A stretch of 53,181 nt of DNA from Stutzerimonas kirkiae (lineage in GTDB: Bacteria > Pseudomonadota > Gammaproteobacteria > Pseudomonadales > Pseudomonadaceae): the NCBI RefSeq assembly GCF_004327335.1, contig NZ_QJUO01000032.1, positions 1 to 53,181 of the forward strand. Reading direction: 5' to 3'. Below the pieces are notes generated by a model. The model worked only from the letters and a program-made list of their open reading frames with translations, had not been told where the DNA came from and searched no databases. A program made the translations under genes and the position numbers. Below are positions 1 to 6,618 of the stretch, piece after piece. Position 1 is the stretch's first letter, and each line of letters begins with the position of its first letter.

Positions 1-131
1 CAGATTACGCTCTACCCTTCCTCCCCACGCTCGGTCGCCCTCACGCAGTTGCGCTTCACTTCGTTCGCGGTGATCAGCTTACGGTGGGACTTGCACCCAC
101 AGGAGTGCGCCCATGCTGGGCGCACATGAAA
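1..131. other. Unassigned left edge of the window
   Basis: No gene could be supported here. The stretch holds a short inverted repeat around positions 102-123 (GTGCGCCC, a short loop, then GGGCGCAC). It is probably intergenic sequence downstream of the azurin gene or the tail of a gene outside the window. No RNA gene was recognised. Confidence 0.3.
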
Positions 132-161
132 AATCCCCGCCTTCGAGCGAAGAGCGGGGAT
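131..161 (-). terminator. Rho-independent terminator of the azurin gene
   Basis: ATCCCCGC at 133-140 pairs with GCGGGGAT at 154-161. Reading leftwards, the stem is followed by a run of five T. It lies about 30 nt beyond the azurin stop codon and is oriented to end azurin transcription. Confidence 0.85.
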
Positions 162-191
162 CCTGTGCAGCCGGCGAAACCCCTAGGGGGA

Positions 192-641
192 TCAGTCGAC
201 CAGTTTCAGCGTACCGCGCATGATGGAGAAGTGTCCCGGGAAGGAACAGAAATAGGTGTACTCCTCGCCAGCGGCCAGCTTGGATACATCGAAGGTGATG
301 CTGTCGCTCTCGCCACCGCCGATCACTTTGCTGTGAGCCAGGACGCGAGCGTCGGCGTCATTGACGTAGTTCTTGTCGAGCCCCTGGGCCATGCCCTCGG
401 AGGAAACCGGCTGGAAGTCGCCAGCCTTGGCCAGCACCCAGTTGTGGCCCATGACCTGCTTGGGCATGCTGCCGCTGTGCTTCAGGTTGACGGTGAATTC
501 CTTGCAGCTTTTGCTGACATCGATGTTCTTGACGTCCCAGGTCATCTGGTCGGTGCCGGTGACAGTCACCGAGCAGTCGGCAGCGAATACAGGGGCGGCG
601 GCCATAGCCAGAACGGATGCAACGAGTACTTTACGAATCAT
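192..641 (-). CDS. azu: Azurin, periplasmic blue copper protein
   Basis: Small type 1 copper protein that shuttles electrons in the periplasm, classically linked to denitrification and redox stress in pseudomonads. The 149-residue product starts with a signal peptide ending VFA-AD, giving a 129-residue mature protein, which is the classical azurin length. In mature numbering the copper ligands are at the textbook positions: His46 (in GHNWV), Cys112, His117 and Met121 (in [11 protein letters not shown]). The Cys3-Cys26 disulphide pair is also present. The gene is monocistronic with its own terminator. The SCO1-like copper chaperone gene lies about 320 nt upstream on the same strand. I could not identify a convincing ANR site upstream. 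Confidence 0.97.
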   Translation of the reverse strand: MIRKVLVASVLAMAAAPVFAADCSVTVTGTDQMTWDVKNIDVSKSCKEFTVNLKHSGSMPKQVMGHNWVLAKAGDFQPVSSEGMAQGLDKNYVNDADARVLAHSKVIGGGESDSITFDVSKLAAGEEYTYFCSFPGHFSIMRGTLKLVD

Positions 642-965
642 GGCAACTCCTAAGGGTTTGTTGTAGGTGAATCGATAACAGTCGCCGAGTCTCTCTCGCT
701 CGGCTTCACATACAGCGAGGGGTGTTCATCGATCACCCGTTCCCGCCTTGTTTCTCGACCGGTTCATCCGACCATCAACGGGTTCCGCCTGCTTTGATGC
801 GTGTCAGCAACACGGCAGATTCTCATATGCTTTTCCCATTATGCCTGTTGCAGGCCAGGCTGCCACCCGTCCACAGGTAGCGATTGACTAAGCACTTGGT
901 GCCAACAAGCGGCCTTTCCGTACGCCAGTGGGGCCCTGGCTCGGGCGCAGCTGAACTGCCAGACC
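642..965. other. Azurin upstream region, no gene seen
   Basis: This 324-nt gap lies between azu and the SCO1-like gene and must contain the azu promoter. Reading for FNR/ANR-type half sites (TTGAT...ATCAA) gave no convincing palindrome with the right spacing. No coding sequence, RNA gene or repeat is evident. Confidence 0.4.
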
Positions 966-1592
966 CTAGCGGATCAGCGGTGGCAATTGCTCAGACAGTT
1001 GCCTGACCTTCAAGGGCCCGCGGATGAAGCCATGCTGGCGGCCATCCGGGCCGATGATGGCCAGGTTGCCGCTGTGGTCCACCGTGTAGTTCTCGCTGGC
1101 GGGATCAGCCGGAATGAAAGGAATGCCAACCGAGTTGGCCAACGCCTGGATATTGCCCAGGGGCCCGGTCAACCCCTGGAAACCGGACTTGAAATAGCTC
1201 AGGTACTGCTTGAGCTGCTCCGGCGTATCGCGCCGTGGATCGACACTGACCAGTATCGGCTGCAGTCGCTCGGCCATCTCCGGCGGCAACATTTCCTTCA
1301 ACTGGCGCAGATCGACCAGGGTCGTCGGACAGATGTCCGGGCAAAAAGTATAGCCGAAGAACAGCAAGCTCCAGCGACCGTTCAACTGGTCGACCCGGAC
1401 CGGCTCACCGTCCTGGTTGGTCAACTCCAGTTCCGGCAACAGCCGCGGCTGCGGCAACAGCACGATACCCGCTTCGACCAGCCGTGCCGGGTCGAGGTCC
1501 GCCGGCCTGTCGAAGGCCCTGGATAGGATCAGGCCGGCTATCAGCGCGATCAAGGCCAGAGAAATGAAAACCGTTTTCTGGATACGTGTCAT
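966..1592 (-). CDS. SCO1/SenC family copper chaperone
   Basis: Thioredoxin-fold, membrane-anchored copper protein of the family that delivers copper to the CuA site of cytochrome c oxidase. From the chosen ATG the product is 208 residues with an N-terminal hydrophobic anchor (about residues 8-24). The family motif CxxxC is at Cys84/Cys88 (FCPDICP), and the third copper ligand is His173 (in YTVDHSG). A longer in-frame start at 1712 exists but adds 40 residues of non-family, arginine-rich sequence ahead of the anchor, so the start at 1592 is preferred. Neighbouring azurin fits a copper or respiratory context, although the two are separately spaced. Confidence 0.9.
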   Translation of the reverse strand: MTRIQKTVFISLALIALIAGLILSRAFDRPADLDPARLVEAGIVLLPQPRLLPELELTNQDGEPVRVDQLNGRWSLLFFGYTFCPDICPTTLVDLRQLKEMLPPEMAERLQPILVSVDPRRDTPEQLKQYLSYFKSGFQGLTGPLGNIQALANSVGIPFIPADPASENYTVDHSGNLAIIGPDGRQHGFIRGPLKVRQLSEQLPPLIR

Positions 1593-1736
1593 GCCCCATC
1601 CCGAGTCTCGAAATATTCGAAGGCGGATAGTGATCGACCCGAGCCATGATGAACAGCGGGAACGGACGCCGAACAGTGGATTTTCGAGTAACCATTGTCG
1701 CATGCGGCCCACTGCCGCAGCCTGTCGACGTATCGT

Positions 1737-1958
1737 TCAGGCCCTGAACAGTCGAATGAAGGTCATTGCCTCGATCAGTTGCCGCTCGACTTCGGAAGGC
1801 GCGAGGCTCAGGGACGCCGCGATCTGCTCTACCGATTGCCGTTCCCGTGTGCGCAACAGAAATACCTGTGACGTATCACGTGGCAATGCGCTCAGCGCGT
1901 GTTCCAGCAAGGCCCAGGCATTCGTACCACTCTCAGTGTGCCGAGTCGTCATGCACAA
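1737..1958 (-). CDS. Stand-alone sigma-70 region 4-like protein
   Basis: A 73-residue protein resembling only the C-terminal (-35 recognition) domain of FecI-type ECF sigma factors. The fragment LEHALSALPRDTSQVFLL resembles the start of region 4, and SVEQIAASLSLAPSEVERQL resembles the recognition helix-turn-helix. There is no region 2 (core-binding, -10) sequence here or upstream. Its start overlaps the 3' end of the DUF4880-like gene by about 20-26 nt, so translation is probably coupled. ATG at 1958 or the second ATG at 1952 are both possible. It could be a regulator derived from an ECF sigma factor, or the tail of a decayed one. Its intact frame and overlap favour a functional small gene. 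Confidence 0.65.
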   Translation of the reverse strand: MCMTTRHTESGTNAWALLEHALSALPRDTSQVFLLRTRERQSVEQIAASLSLAPSEVERQLIEAMTFIRLFRA

Positions 1959-2166
1959 GCCCCGGTTCGCGTTGCAAAACGTCCCCCGTCACTTGCCATA
2001 CCCGCTCCAGTTCCTTGAATGCGGCCTTGTTGCGCTCGTCGGATTCAACCCAATCAATGAGATTGCGCAAATGGGTCGGCTCTTCAGGCTCCCCCGTGAC
2101 TGCCAGCAACAACTCGGCAGCCCTGGCAAAGCGTTCGTCATCCACCACTTGATCGTTCCGATCCAT
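1933..2166 (-). CDS. Small FecR N-terminal domain (DUF4880-like) protein
   Basis: A 77-residue protein matching only the cytoplasmic N-terminal domain of FecR/PupR anti-sigma factors. The pattern IDWVESDERNKAAFKELERVW corresponds to the family signature of a tryptophan, an acidic stretch, then AF...L..VW. It has no transmembrane segment and no periplasmic signalling domain. A good ribosome site, AAAGGAAG, sits just upstream of the ATG. It is the first gene of a pair with the sigma region 4-like gene, the reverse of the usual fecI-fecR order. Family knowledge says this domain contacts the sigma factor. That it does so here with its partner is inference. Confidence 0.65.
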   Translation of the reverse strand: MDRNDQVVDDERFARAAELLLAVTGEPEEPTHLRNLIDWVESDERNKAAFKELERVWQVTGDVLQREPGLVHDDSAH

Positions 2167-2275
2167 AATGACTTCCTTTGTTACTTTTAACTAACATGGA
2201 ACATACAGTTCAATCTACAACAATTGGCCAGCCTTTATCCAGTCAACAAATATTTCCATGATTGACATCCACTTC

Positions 2276-3343
2276 TCAAAACAGGCCCAGTTGCTGCCCC
2301 GGGGGGGAGAAACGGCTGCTATCCAGAGCCCAGGCTTCGTCCCTGCGGGAAAAGCCGAAGCGCTTGCTGGCCAGACGAAAACGCTGGCCCAGCAATTCCG
2401 CGAACACACCTTCCCCACGCATGCGGCTACCGAAACGACTGTCATATACCTGGCCCCCTCGTGTCTGCCTCACCAGGCTCATCACATGCCCGGCGCGCTC
2501 GGGGAAGTGCCTTGCCAGCCAGTCCTCGAACAGGCCGGCGACCTCATACGGCAGACGCAGCAGGATGTAGCCCGCCGAAGTCGCGCCCGCGCCACGGGCA
2601 GCCTCCAGCAGATGTTCCAGTTCCATGTCGTTGATCATCGGAATGACCGGGGCACATATGATGCCAACCGGAACACCGGCCTCATCCAGCCGGCGCATGA
2701 CCCGCACCCGCGCCGACGGTGAAGCCGCGCGTGGTTCCATGATGCATTTGAGCGAATTATCCAGAGTCGTAAGGCTCACGGCCACACTCACCAGCCGTTG
2801 CTCGGCCATGGCCGACAGAAGGTCGAGATCACGCAATATCAGCGAACTCTTGGTAACCAGATGTACCGGATGGCGAAAGCGCAGCAGCACTTCCAGAGCC
2901 TGGCGGGTCAGCCGCAGCTCACGCTCCAGCGGCTGGTAGGCATCGGTATTGATGCCCAGGGCGATGGGCCGCGGTCGGTAGCCGGGGCGACTCAATTCCT
3001 CTTCCAGGCGCTCCGCCAGGTTGCTCTTGGCGATCAACCGTGTCTCGAAATCGATCCCGGGCGAGAGGTCCCAATAGGCATGCGTCGGCCGCGCGAAGCA
3101 GTAGATGCAGCCATGTTCGCAGCCCCGATACGGATTGACCGAACGATCGAAGCCAAGGTCCGGCGAACGATTTCGACTGATCACCGACCTGGCCTGTTCG
3201 AAGCGCACCTCGGTAGCCTGGCAGGTCGGTACTTCCTGCTGCCAGCCGTCATCGAAGGCTTCACTGTGGGTCGCTGCGAAACGGTTGCCGGGGTTGCAGG
3301 CCGTACCACGGCCACGCGGTGTCGAAGTGCTGTCCAAGGCCAT
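2276..3343 (-). CDS. PA0069-family radical SAM protein
   Basis: A 355-residue protein with the radical SAM iron-sulphur motif CxxxCxxC at Cys75, Cys79 and Cys82 (CEHGCIYC), preceded by NPYRG as in the SplB-like/PA0069 group. The remainder fits an SPL-type TIM barrel. The substrate of this family is not established to my knowledge; similarity to spore photoproduct lyase and SOS control suggest a DNA-damage role. The ATG has a GGAG ribosome site three to four bases upstream, and a consensus LexA box begins 7 nt upstream of the start codon. It is transcribed alone. Confidence 0.9.
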   Translation of the reverse strand: MALDSTSTPRGRGTACNPGNRFAATHSEAFDDGWQQEVPTCQATEVRFEQARSVISRNRSPDLGFDRSVNPYRGCEHGCIYCFARPTHAYWDLSPGIDFETRLIAKSNLAERLEEELSRPGYRPRPIALGINTDAYQPLERELRLTRQALEVLLRFRHPVHLVTKSSLILRDLDLLSAMAEQRLVSVAVSLTTLDNSLKCIMEPRAASPSARVRVMRRLDEAGVPVGIICAPVIPMINDMELEHLLEAARGAGATSAGYILLRLPYEVAGLFEDWLARHFPERAGHVMSLVRQTRGGQVYDSRFGSRMRGEGVFAELLGQRFRLASKRFGFSRRDEAWALDSSRFSPPGQQLGLF

Positions 3344-3350
3344 GCTCCAA

Positions 3351-3370
3351 TACTGTATATAAAAACAGTA
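3351..3370. promoter_or_regulatory. LexA (SOS) operator
   Basis: TACTGTATATAAAAACAGTA fits the enterobacterial and pseudomonad LexA consensus (CTG, ten AT-rich bases, CAG, with flanking TA). It lies immediately upstream of the radical SAM gene's start codon, where bound LexA would block promoter or early transcription. From memory, PA0069 is one of the few LexA-regulon genes reported in P. aeruginosa. Confidence 0.92.
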
Positions 3371-3410
3371 TCAGAACATGAAACGCCCCATCGGGAAACC
3401 CGTCACGATC

Positions 3411-4382
3411 TCAGGACTGTTCGGGCCTCTGTGCATAGCGCTGCGCCAGCACAGCGCACACCATCAACTGGATCTGGTGGAACAACATGATCGGCAGGAT
3501 CAGCAGGCCTATCCCCCCGCCAGCGAACAGCACCTGGGCCATCGGCACCCCGGTGGCCAGGCTCTTCTTGGAGCCGCAGAAGAGAATGGTGATGCGATCC
3601 TCCAGGGAAAAGCCCAGGCGCTTGCCCAGCCAGGCGGTGATGAACAGCGCCAGCGCCAGTAACAGCGTACAGGCGAAGAGCAGGGCGGCCAGGGTCGACA
3701 GCGGCAATTGCTGCCAGATACCTTCGATCACCGCTTCGCTGAAGGCGGTATAGACCACCAGCAGGATGGAACTCTGGTCGACGTACCTGAGCCAGTTGCG
3801 ATTACGCTGCACCCAGGCGCCGATCCAGTGCCTGGCGATCTGCCCGGCAATAAAGGGCAACAGCAGTTGCACGACGATCTTGCCCACCGCATCCAGGGTG
3901 GAGCCAGCCTCGCCCTGCGCGCCCATCAGCAGCAGCACCAGCAGTGGCGTGAGGAAGATACCGATCAGACTGGAAGCCGCCGCACTGCAGATCGCAGCCG
4001 GGATATTGCCCCGCGCCAGCGACGTGAAGGCGATCGCCGACTGCACCGTGGCGGGCAAGGCGCAGAGGTAGAGGATGCCCAGGTACAGTTCGGTTCCCAC
4101 CAGAGGAGCCAGTACCGGCTTGAGCAGCAGGCCGAGCAACGGAAAGAGGACGAAGGTGCAGGCAAACACCAGTAGATGCAAACGCCAGTGGCCGGCGCCG
4201 GCGATGATTGCGTCGCGCGACAGCTTGGCACCATGCAGGAAGAACAGCAGGGCGATCGCCAGGTTGGTGATCCAGCCGAACGCCACCGCCGTCTGACCGG
4301 AGCAGGGCAGCAGCGAGGCAATGCCAACCACGGCAATCAGTGTCAGCGTGAAGTTATCGGGCAAAAGACGGGGACGGGACAT
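3411..4382 (-). CDS. Bile acid:sodium symporter-like membrane carrier
   Basis: A 323-residue polytopic inner-membrane protein with about nine or ten hydrophobic segments, of the SBF-like group (YfeH type) in the bile acid/sodium symporter superfamily. Recognisable family stretches are the early LFFLHGAKLSRDAI and the late FCGSKKSLATGVPMAQVLF. The physiological substrate is unknown. It lies downstream of the methyltransferase gene on the same strand with a 141-nt gap containing a short 7-bp tandem repeat, and ends 67 nt before the radical SAM start codon. Confidence 0.85.
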   Translation of the reverse strand: MSRPRLLPDNFTLTLIAVVGIASLLPCSGQTAVAFGWITNLAIALLFFLHGAKLSRDAIIAGAGHWRLHLLVFACTFVLFPLLGLLLKPVLAPLVGTELYLGILYLCALPATVQSAIAFTSLARGNIPAAICSAAASSLIGIFLTPLLVLLLMGAQGEAGSTLDAVGKIVVQLLLPFIAGQIARHWIGAWVQRNRNWLRYVDQSSILLVVYTAFSEAVIEGIWQQLPLSTLAALLFACTLLLALALFITAWLGKRLGFSLEDRITILFCGSKKSLATGVPMAQVLFAGGGIGLLILPIMLFHQIQLMVCAVLAQRYAQRPEQS

Positions 4383-4434
4383 GCAGATTCATCCAGAAGC
4401 AGCGAAATCACAAGGGGGTAGCCAGGGGCCTGAC

Positions 4435-4459
4435 AGCTTGAAGCTTGAAGCTTGAAGCT
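4435..4459. repeat. Short tandem repeat, unit AGCTTGA
   Basis: Three full copies and a partial fourth copy of the 7-mer AGCTTGA in the gap between the methyltransferase and symporter genes. No open reading frame is involved. Such tracts are prone to slippage. No function can be read from it. Confidence 0.8.
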
Positions 4460-4523
4460 GCCGAGCATACGCGGGAACAGCCCCCTGTAAAGACTGGGGC
4501 GGCCTGTGAATGGTGAATCCCGC

Positions 4524-5375
4524 TTATGCCTTATGGCTTTGATCCGCTGCGCGCTCGAATACCGCATGCACCAGCCCCGGCGCCAGCCGGCGACGGACCC
4601 AGCCAATACGCGAGAGCAACGCCAGCATCGGCATATAGCGCGGCCAGGGCTCGGCATAGGTCAGGCATTCGCGTAGTTGCAGCCCCTCGACCTGGCCAAT
4701 GAACGACGGCAGATCGCCCAGTTCGATTCCCCAGGGCATCACTGGCGCGGTATAGCTGGGCGTCAGTTGCCAGCCCTTGAACGTCTTGCGGGAAAACCAC
4801 GGCGGAATGGTATCGAAGAACAGCTCGCCCTGCCCCAGGCGCTCGACGATGGCCCGCAGCAATGCCAGCACCTGCTCGGCTTCGAAATACATCAGCAAGC
4901 CGGCAGCACTGACGAAAATCGGCCCAGCACGTTCACTGACGATACGCTCGAGCCAGGCATGGTCCAGGGCCGAGCACTCGACCAGATAATTGCGCGAGGA
5001 TTCGGGCAATAGCCGACGGCGGATAGCGATCGCTTCCGGCAGGTCCACCGAGTACCAGATCACGCGGCCATTATCGACACGCCAGAACTGGGTTTCCAGA
5101 CCTTCACCCAGGGCCACTACCGTGCCTCCGGGAAAGCGTGCCAGAAAATCCCGCAGACGCTCATCGGCATAACGGGAACGGATGGCGTGGGCAGGATGGG
5201 GCTTGCCGAAATGGCCACGAAAATCATAGTTCAGGCGATGAACCAGTCCCTCGCCAAGAGGATCGTCCAGCAGGGCATCGCCGCCTTGCGAATGACGCGA
5301 ACGGTTCCAGACCGTCATCAGCATGGTTTCCGGAACACCCTGAAGCCCCGGATCAATGGGCTGTTGTATCGCCAT
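4524..5375 (-). CDS. Class I SAM methyltransferase, leucine carboxyl methyltransferase-like
   Basis: A 283-residue protein of the LCM/PPM1-like O-methyltransferase group. The SAM-binding loop is VVALGEGLETQFWRVD, where family members have a G.G.(D/E)T..WR pattern, followed by an acidic residue in WYSVDLPEAI that would bind the ribose hydroxyls. A further family block is the AGLLMYF stretch. Substrate unknown: relatives methylate protein C-termini or polyketide intermediates. It follows the DUF1835/DUF3658 gene on the same strand after a 92-nt gap that contains two palindromes. Confidence 0.8.
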   Translation of the reverse strand: MAIQQPIDPGLQGVPETMLMTVWNRSRHSQGGDALLDDPLGEGLVHRLNYDFRGHFGKPHPAHAIRSRYADERLRDFLARFPGGTVVALGEGLETQFWRVDNGRVIWYSVDLPEAIAIRRRLLPESSRNYLVECSALDHAWLERIVSERAGPIFVSAAGLLMYFEAEQVLALLRAIVERLGQGELFFDTIPPWFSRKTFKGWQLTPSYTAPVMPWGIELGDLPSFIGQVEGLQLRECLTYAEPWPRYMPMLALLSRIGWVRRRLAPGLVHAVFERAADQSHKA

Positions 5376-5401
5376 GATGAATATCTTCCCATCCGTGTGC
5401 G

Positions 5402-5458
5402 ATCACCTCCCTTCGAGGTGATGCCCCGCAGTTAACGAAAGATATTCTCATATGAGAA
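5402..5458. promoter_or_regulatory. Two palindromes upstream of the methyltransferase gene
   Basis: ATCACCTC (5402-5409) pairs with GAGGTGAT (5415-5422), and a perfect 14-bp palindrome TTCTCATATGAGAA sits at 5445-5458 in AT-rich sequence. The hairpin lacks a T-run on the minus strand, so it is a weak terminator candidate. The AT-rich palindrome looks more like a repressor operator, but no regulator gene is adjacent. Confidence 0.45.
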
Positions 5459-5467
5459 ATTAGTACA

Positions 5468-6250
5468 TTAAGTTTTGTTCACTCGCCGAGCACGCCAGCC
5501 GGCATAACCTTCGCCAGCATTGCCTTGCGCTTCGATGAGCCCCTGCTCCACCAGGACCCTGGCCCGCCAGAACAACAGCATGTCCGTGGCAAAGAAACCA
5601 TCGCAGTTTTTCATCACATCGGCCATGGCCTGGCCCAGGGGATGCCACTGCGGCGAGATGGCTGCCAGCAACTGCTTATCGATGCGGGTGAAATCCTCGC
5701 CATGGAAGGCCGAGCCATGCCAGCGGCGAATCCTGGCATTCTCCTGCACAGCCTGGCGCCACTGCCCAGCCAGCGTGCGCTGTCGCTCGGGAGCAACCCG
5801 CCGAGGCAGGTAGAGGGTAGCCAGGGCCTGTGGCTCATGCATAGCCACCGCCCGGCGCCTGCCACCCGAACTGTCGCCCGTGCCGCAGGCCACCTCCCAC
5901 AGTTCGGTGTCCGAGTCCAGCAGCATCGCCGCCACACGCGCCAGCAACAATTGCTCGGCAGCGCTGTCTCCCTGCCAGACGGTTACCGCACGCGATTGCC
6001 GGGCAAGGTCAGCCAGCCACCGCGCATCCTCGCTCAGGGACTCTTCGAGTTTCGGCAACGGCGGCATCTCGGCCGGCCAGACGGTGCGCCAGAATTCGGC
6101 CCGCGCACAGCATGGCGGCAGGTCTATATCGTGCAGGGGCCCAACTGCCAGGTCATCGCGCAAGACCCGCAAGGATGACCGCGCACACTCAGCTCCCAGG
6201 ACAAAAGACACGCCTTCCACCGCCGCATCGCCACAGACCAGATGCCACAT
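5468..6250 (-). CDS. DUF1835/DUF3658 domain protein
   Basis: A 260-residue protein. The N-terminal half carries the DUF1835 pattern (WHLVCGDAAVEGV at the start and LRDDLAVGPLHD around residues 31-42). The C-terminal third, including the MADVMKNCDGFFATDMLLFWR stretch before a wHTH-like end, fits DUF3658. The biochemical role of this family is not known to me. It is transcribed on the minus strand, 89 nt after the yheV-like gene, and may be the last member of the prlC transcript. Confidence 0.75.
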   Translation of the reverse strand: MWHLVCGDAAVEGVSFVLGAECARSSLRVLRDDLAVGPLHDIDLPPCCARAEFWRTVWPAEMPPLPKLEESLSEDARWLADLARQSRAVTVWQGDSAAEQLLLARVAAMLLDSDTELWEVACGTGDSSGGRRRAVAMHEPQALATLYLPRRVAPERQRTLAGQWRQAVQENARIRRWHGSAFHGEDFTRIDKQLLAAISPQWHPLGQAMADVMKNCDGFFATDMLLFWRARVLVEQGLIEAQGNAGEGYAGWRARRVNKT

Positions 6251-6339
6251 GCCGCCTCCCTGTCCGTTATCACCAGTACTTATCCCGCGAACAGGGCGCA
6301 GCCCATCAACACATCAGCGCTTCGCGGCCAAGGCCGCTA

Positions 6340-6618
6340 CTACGGCTTCTTCAACCTTGGGTTGGGGAAGAACTGCACCGTCTGTACCGCGGGATCGGCG
6401 GCCCTGGGCTGCAGGGCGCTGATATTGACCCGCGTCGGCAACTCGCGCGGCACCGAGTTGCCACGCTCGTCCAGCGTATCGCTGTAGCCACACTCAACGC
6501 ATTCGCGGTGCGGCACCGCATCCACGTTCCACATGCGGATACTGTCCGCCGTACTGCAGGCCGGGCACACCGCTCCGGCGATGAAACGCTTGGAGGTGAC
6601 CACCGGCGCTTCGCTCAT
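6340..6618 (-). CDS. yheV: YheV-family zinc-ribbon protein
   Basis: A 92-residue protein with two CxxC knuckles (Cys18/Cys21 in CPAC and Cys40/Cys43 in CVEC), a typical small zinc ribbon. It is the gene that commonly follows prlC in gammaproteobacteria. The chosen ATG at 6618 overlaps the prlC stop in an ATGA configuration, implying coupled translation. The longer in-frame ORF upstream runs antisense-free through prlC in another frame and is rejected. Function unknown; a metal-dependent partner of oligopeptidase A is a guess. Confidence 0.85.
   Translation of the reverse strand: MSEAPVVTSKRFIAGAVCPACSTADSIRMWNVDAVPHRECVECGYSDTLDERGNSVPRELPTRVNISALQPRAADPAVQTVQFFPNPRLKKP

Noticed and set aside
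642..965. ANR/FNR box upstream of azurin
   Set aside because: Only partial half sites with wrong spacing were found.
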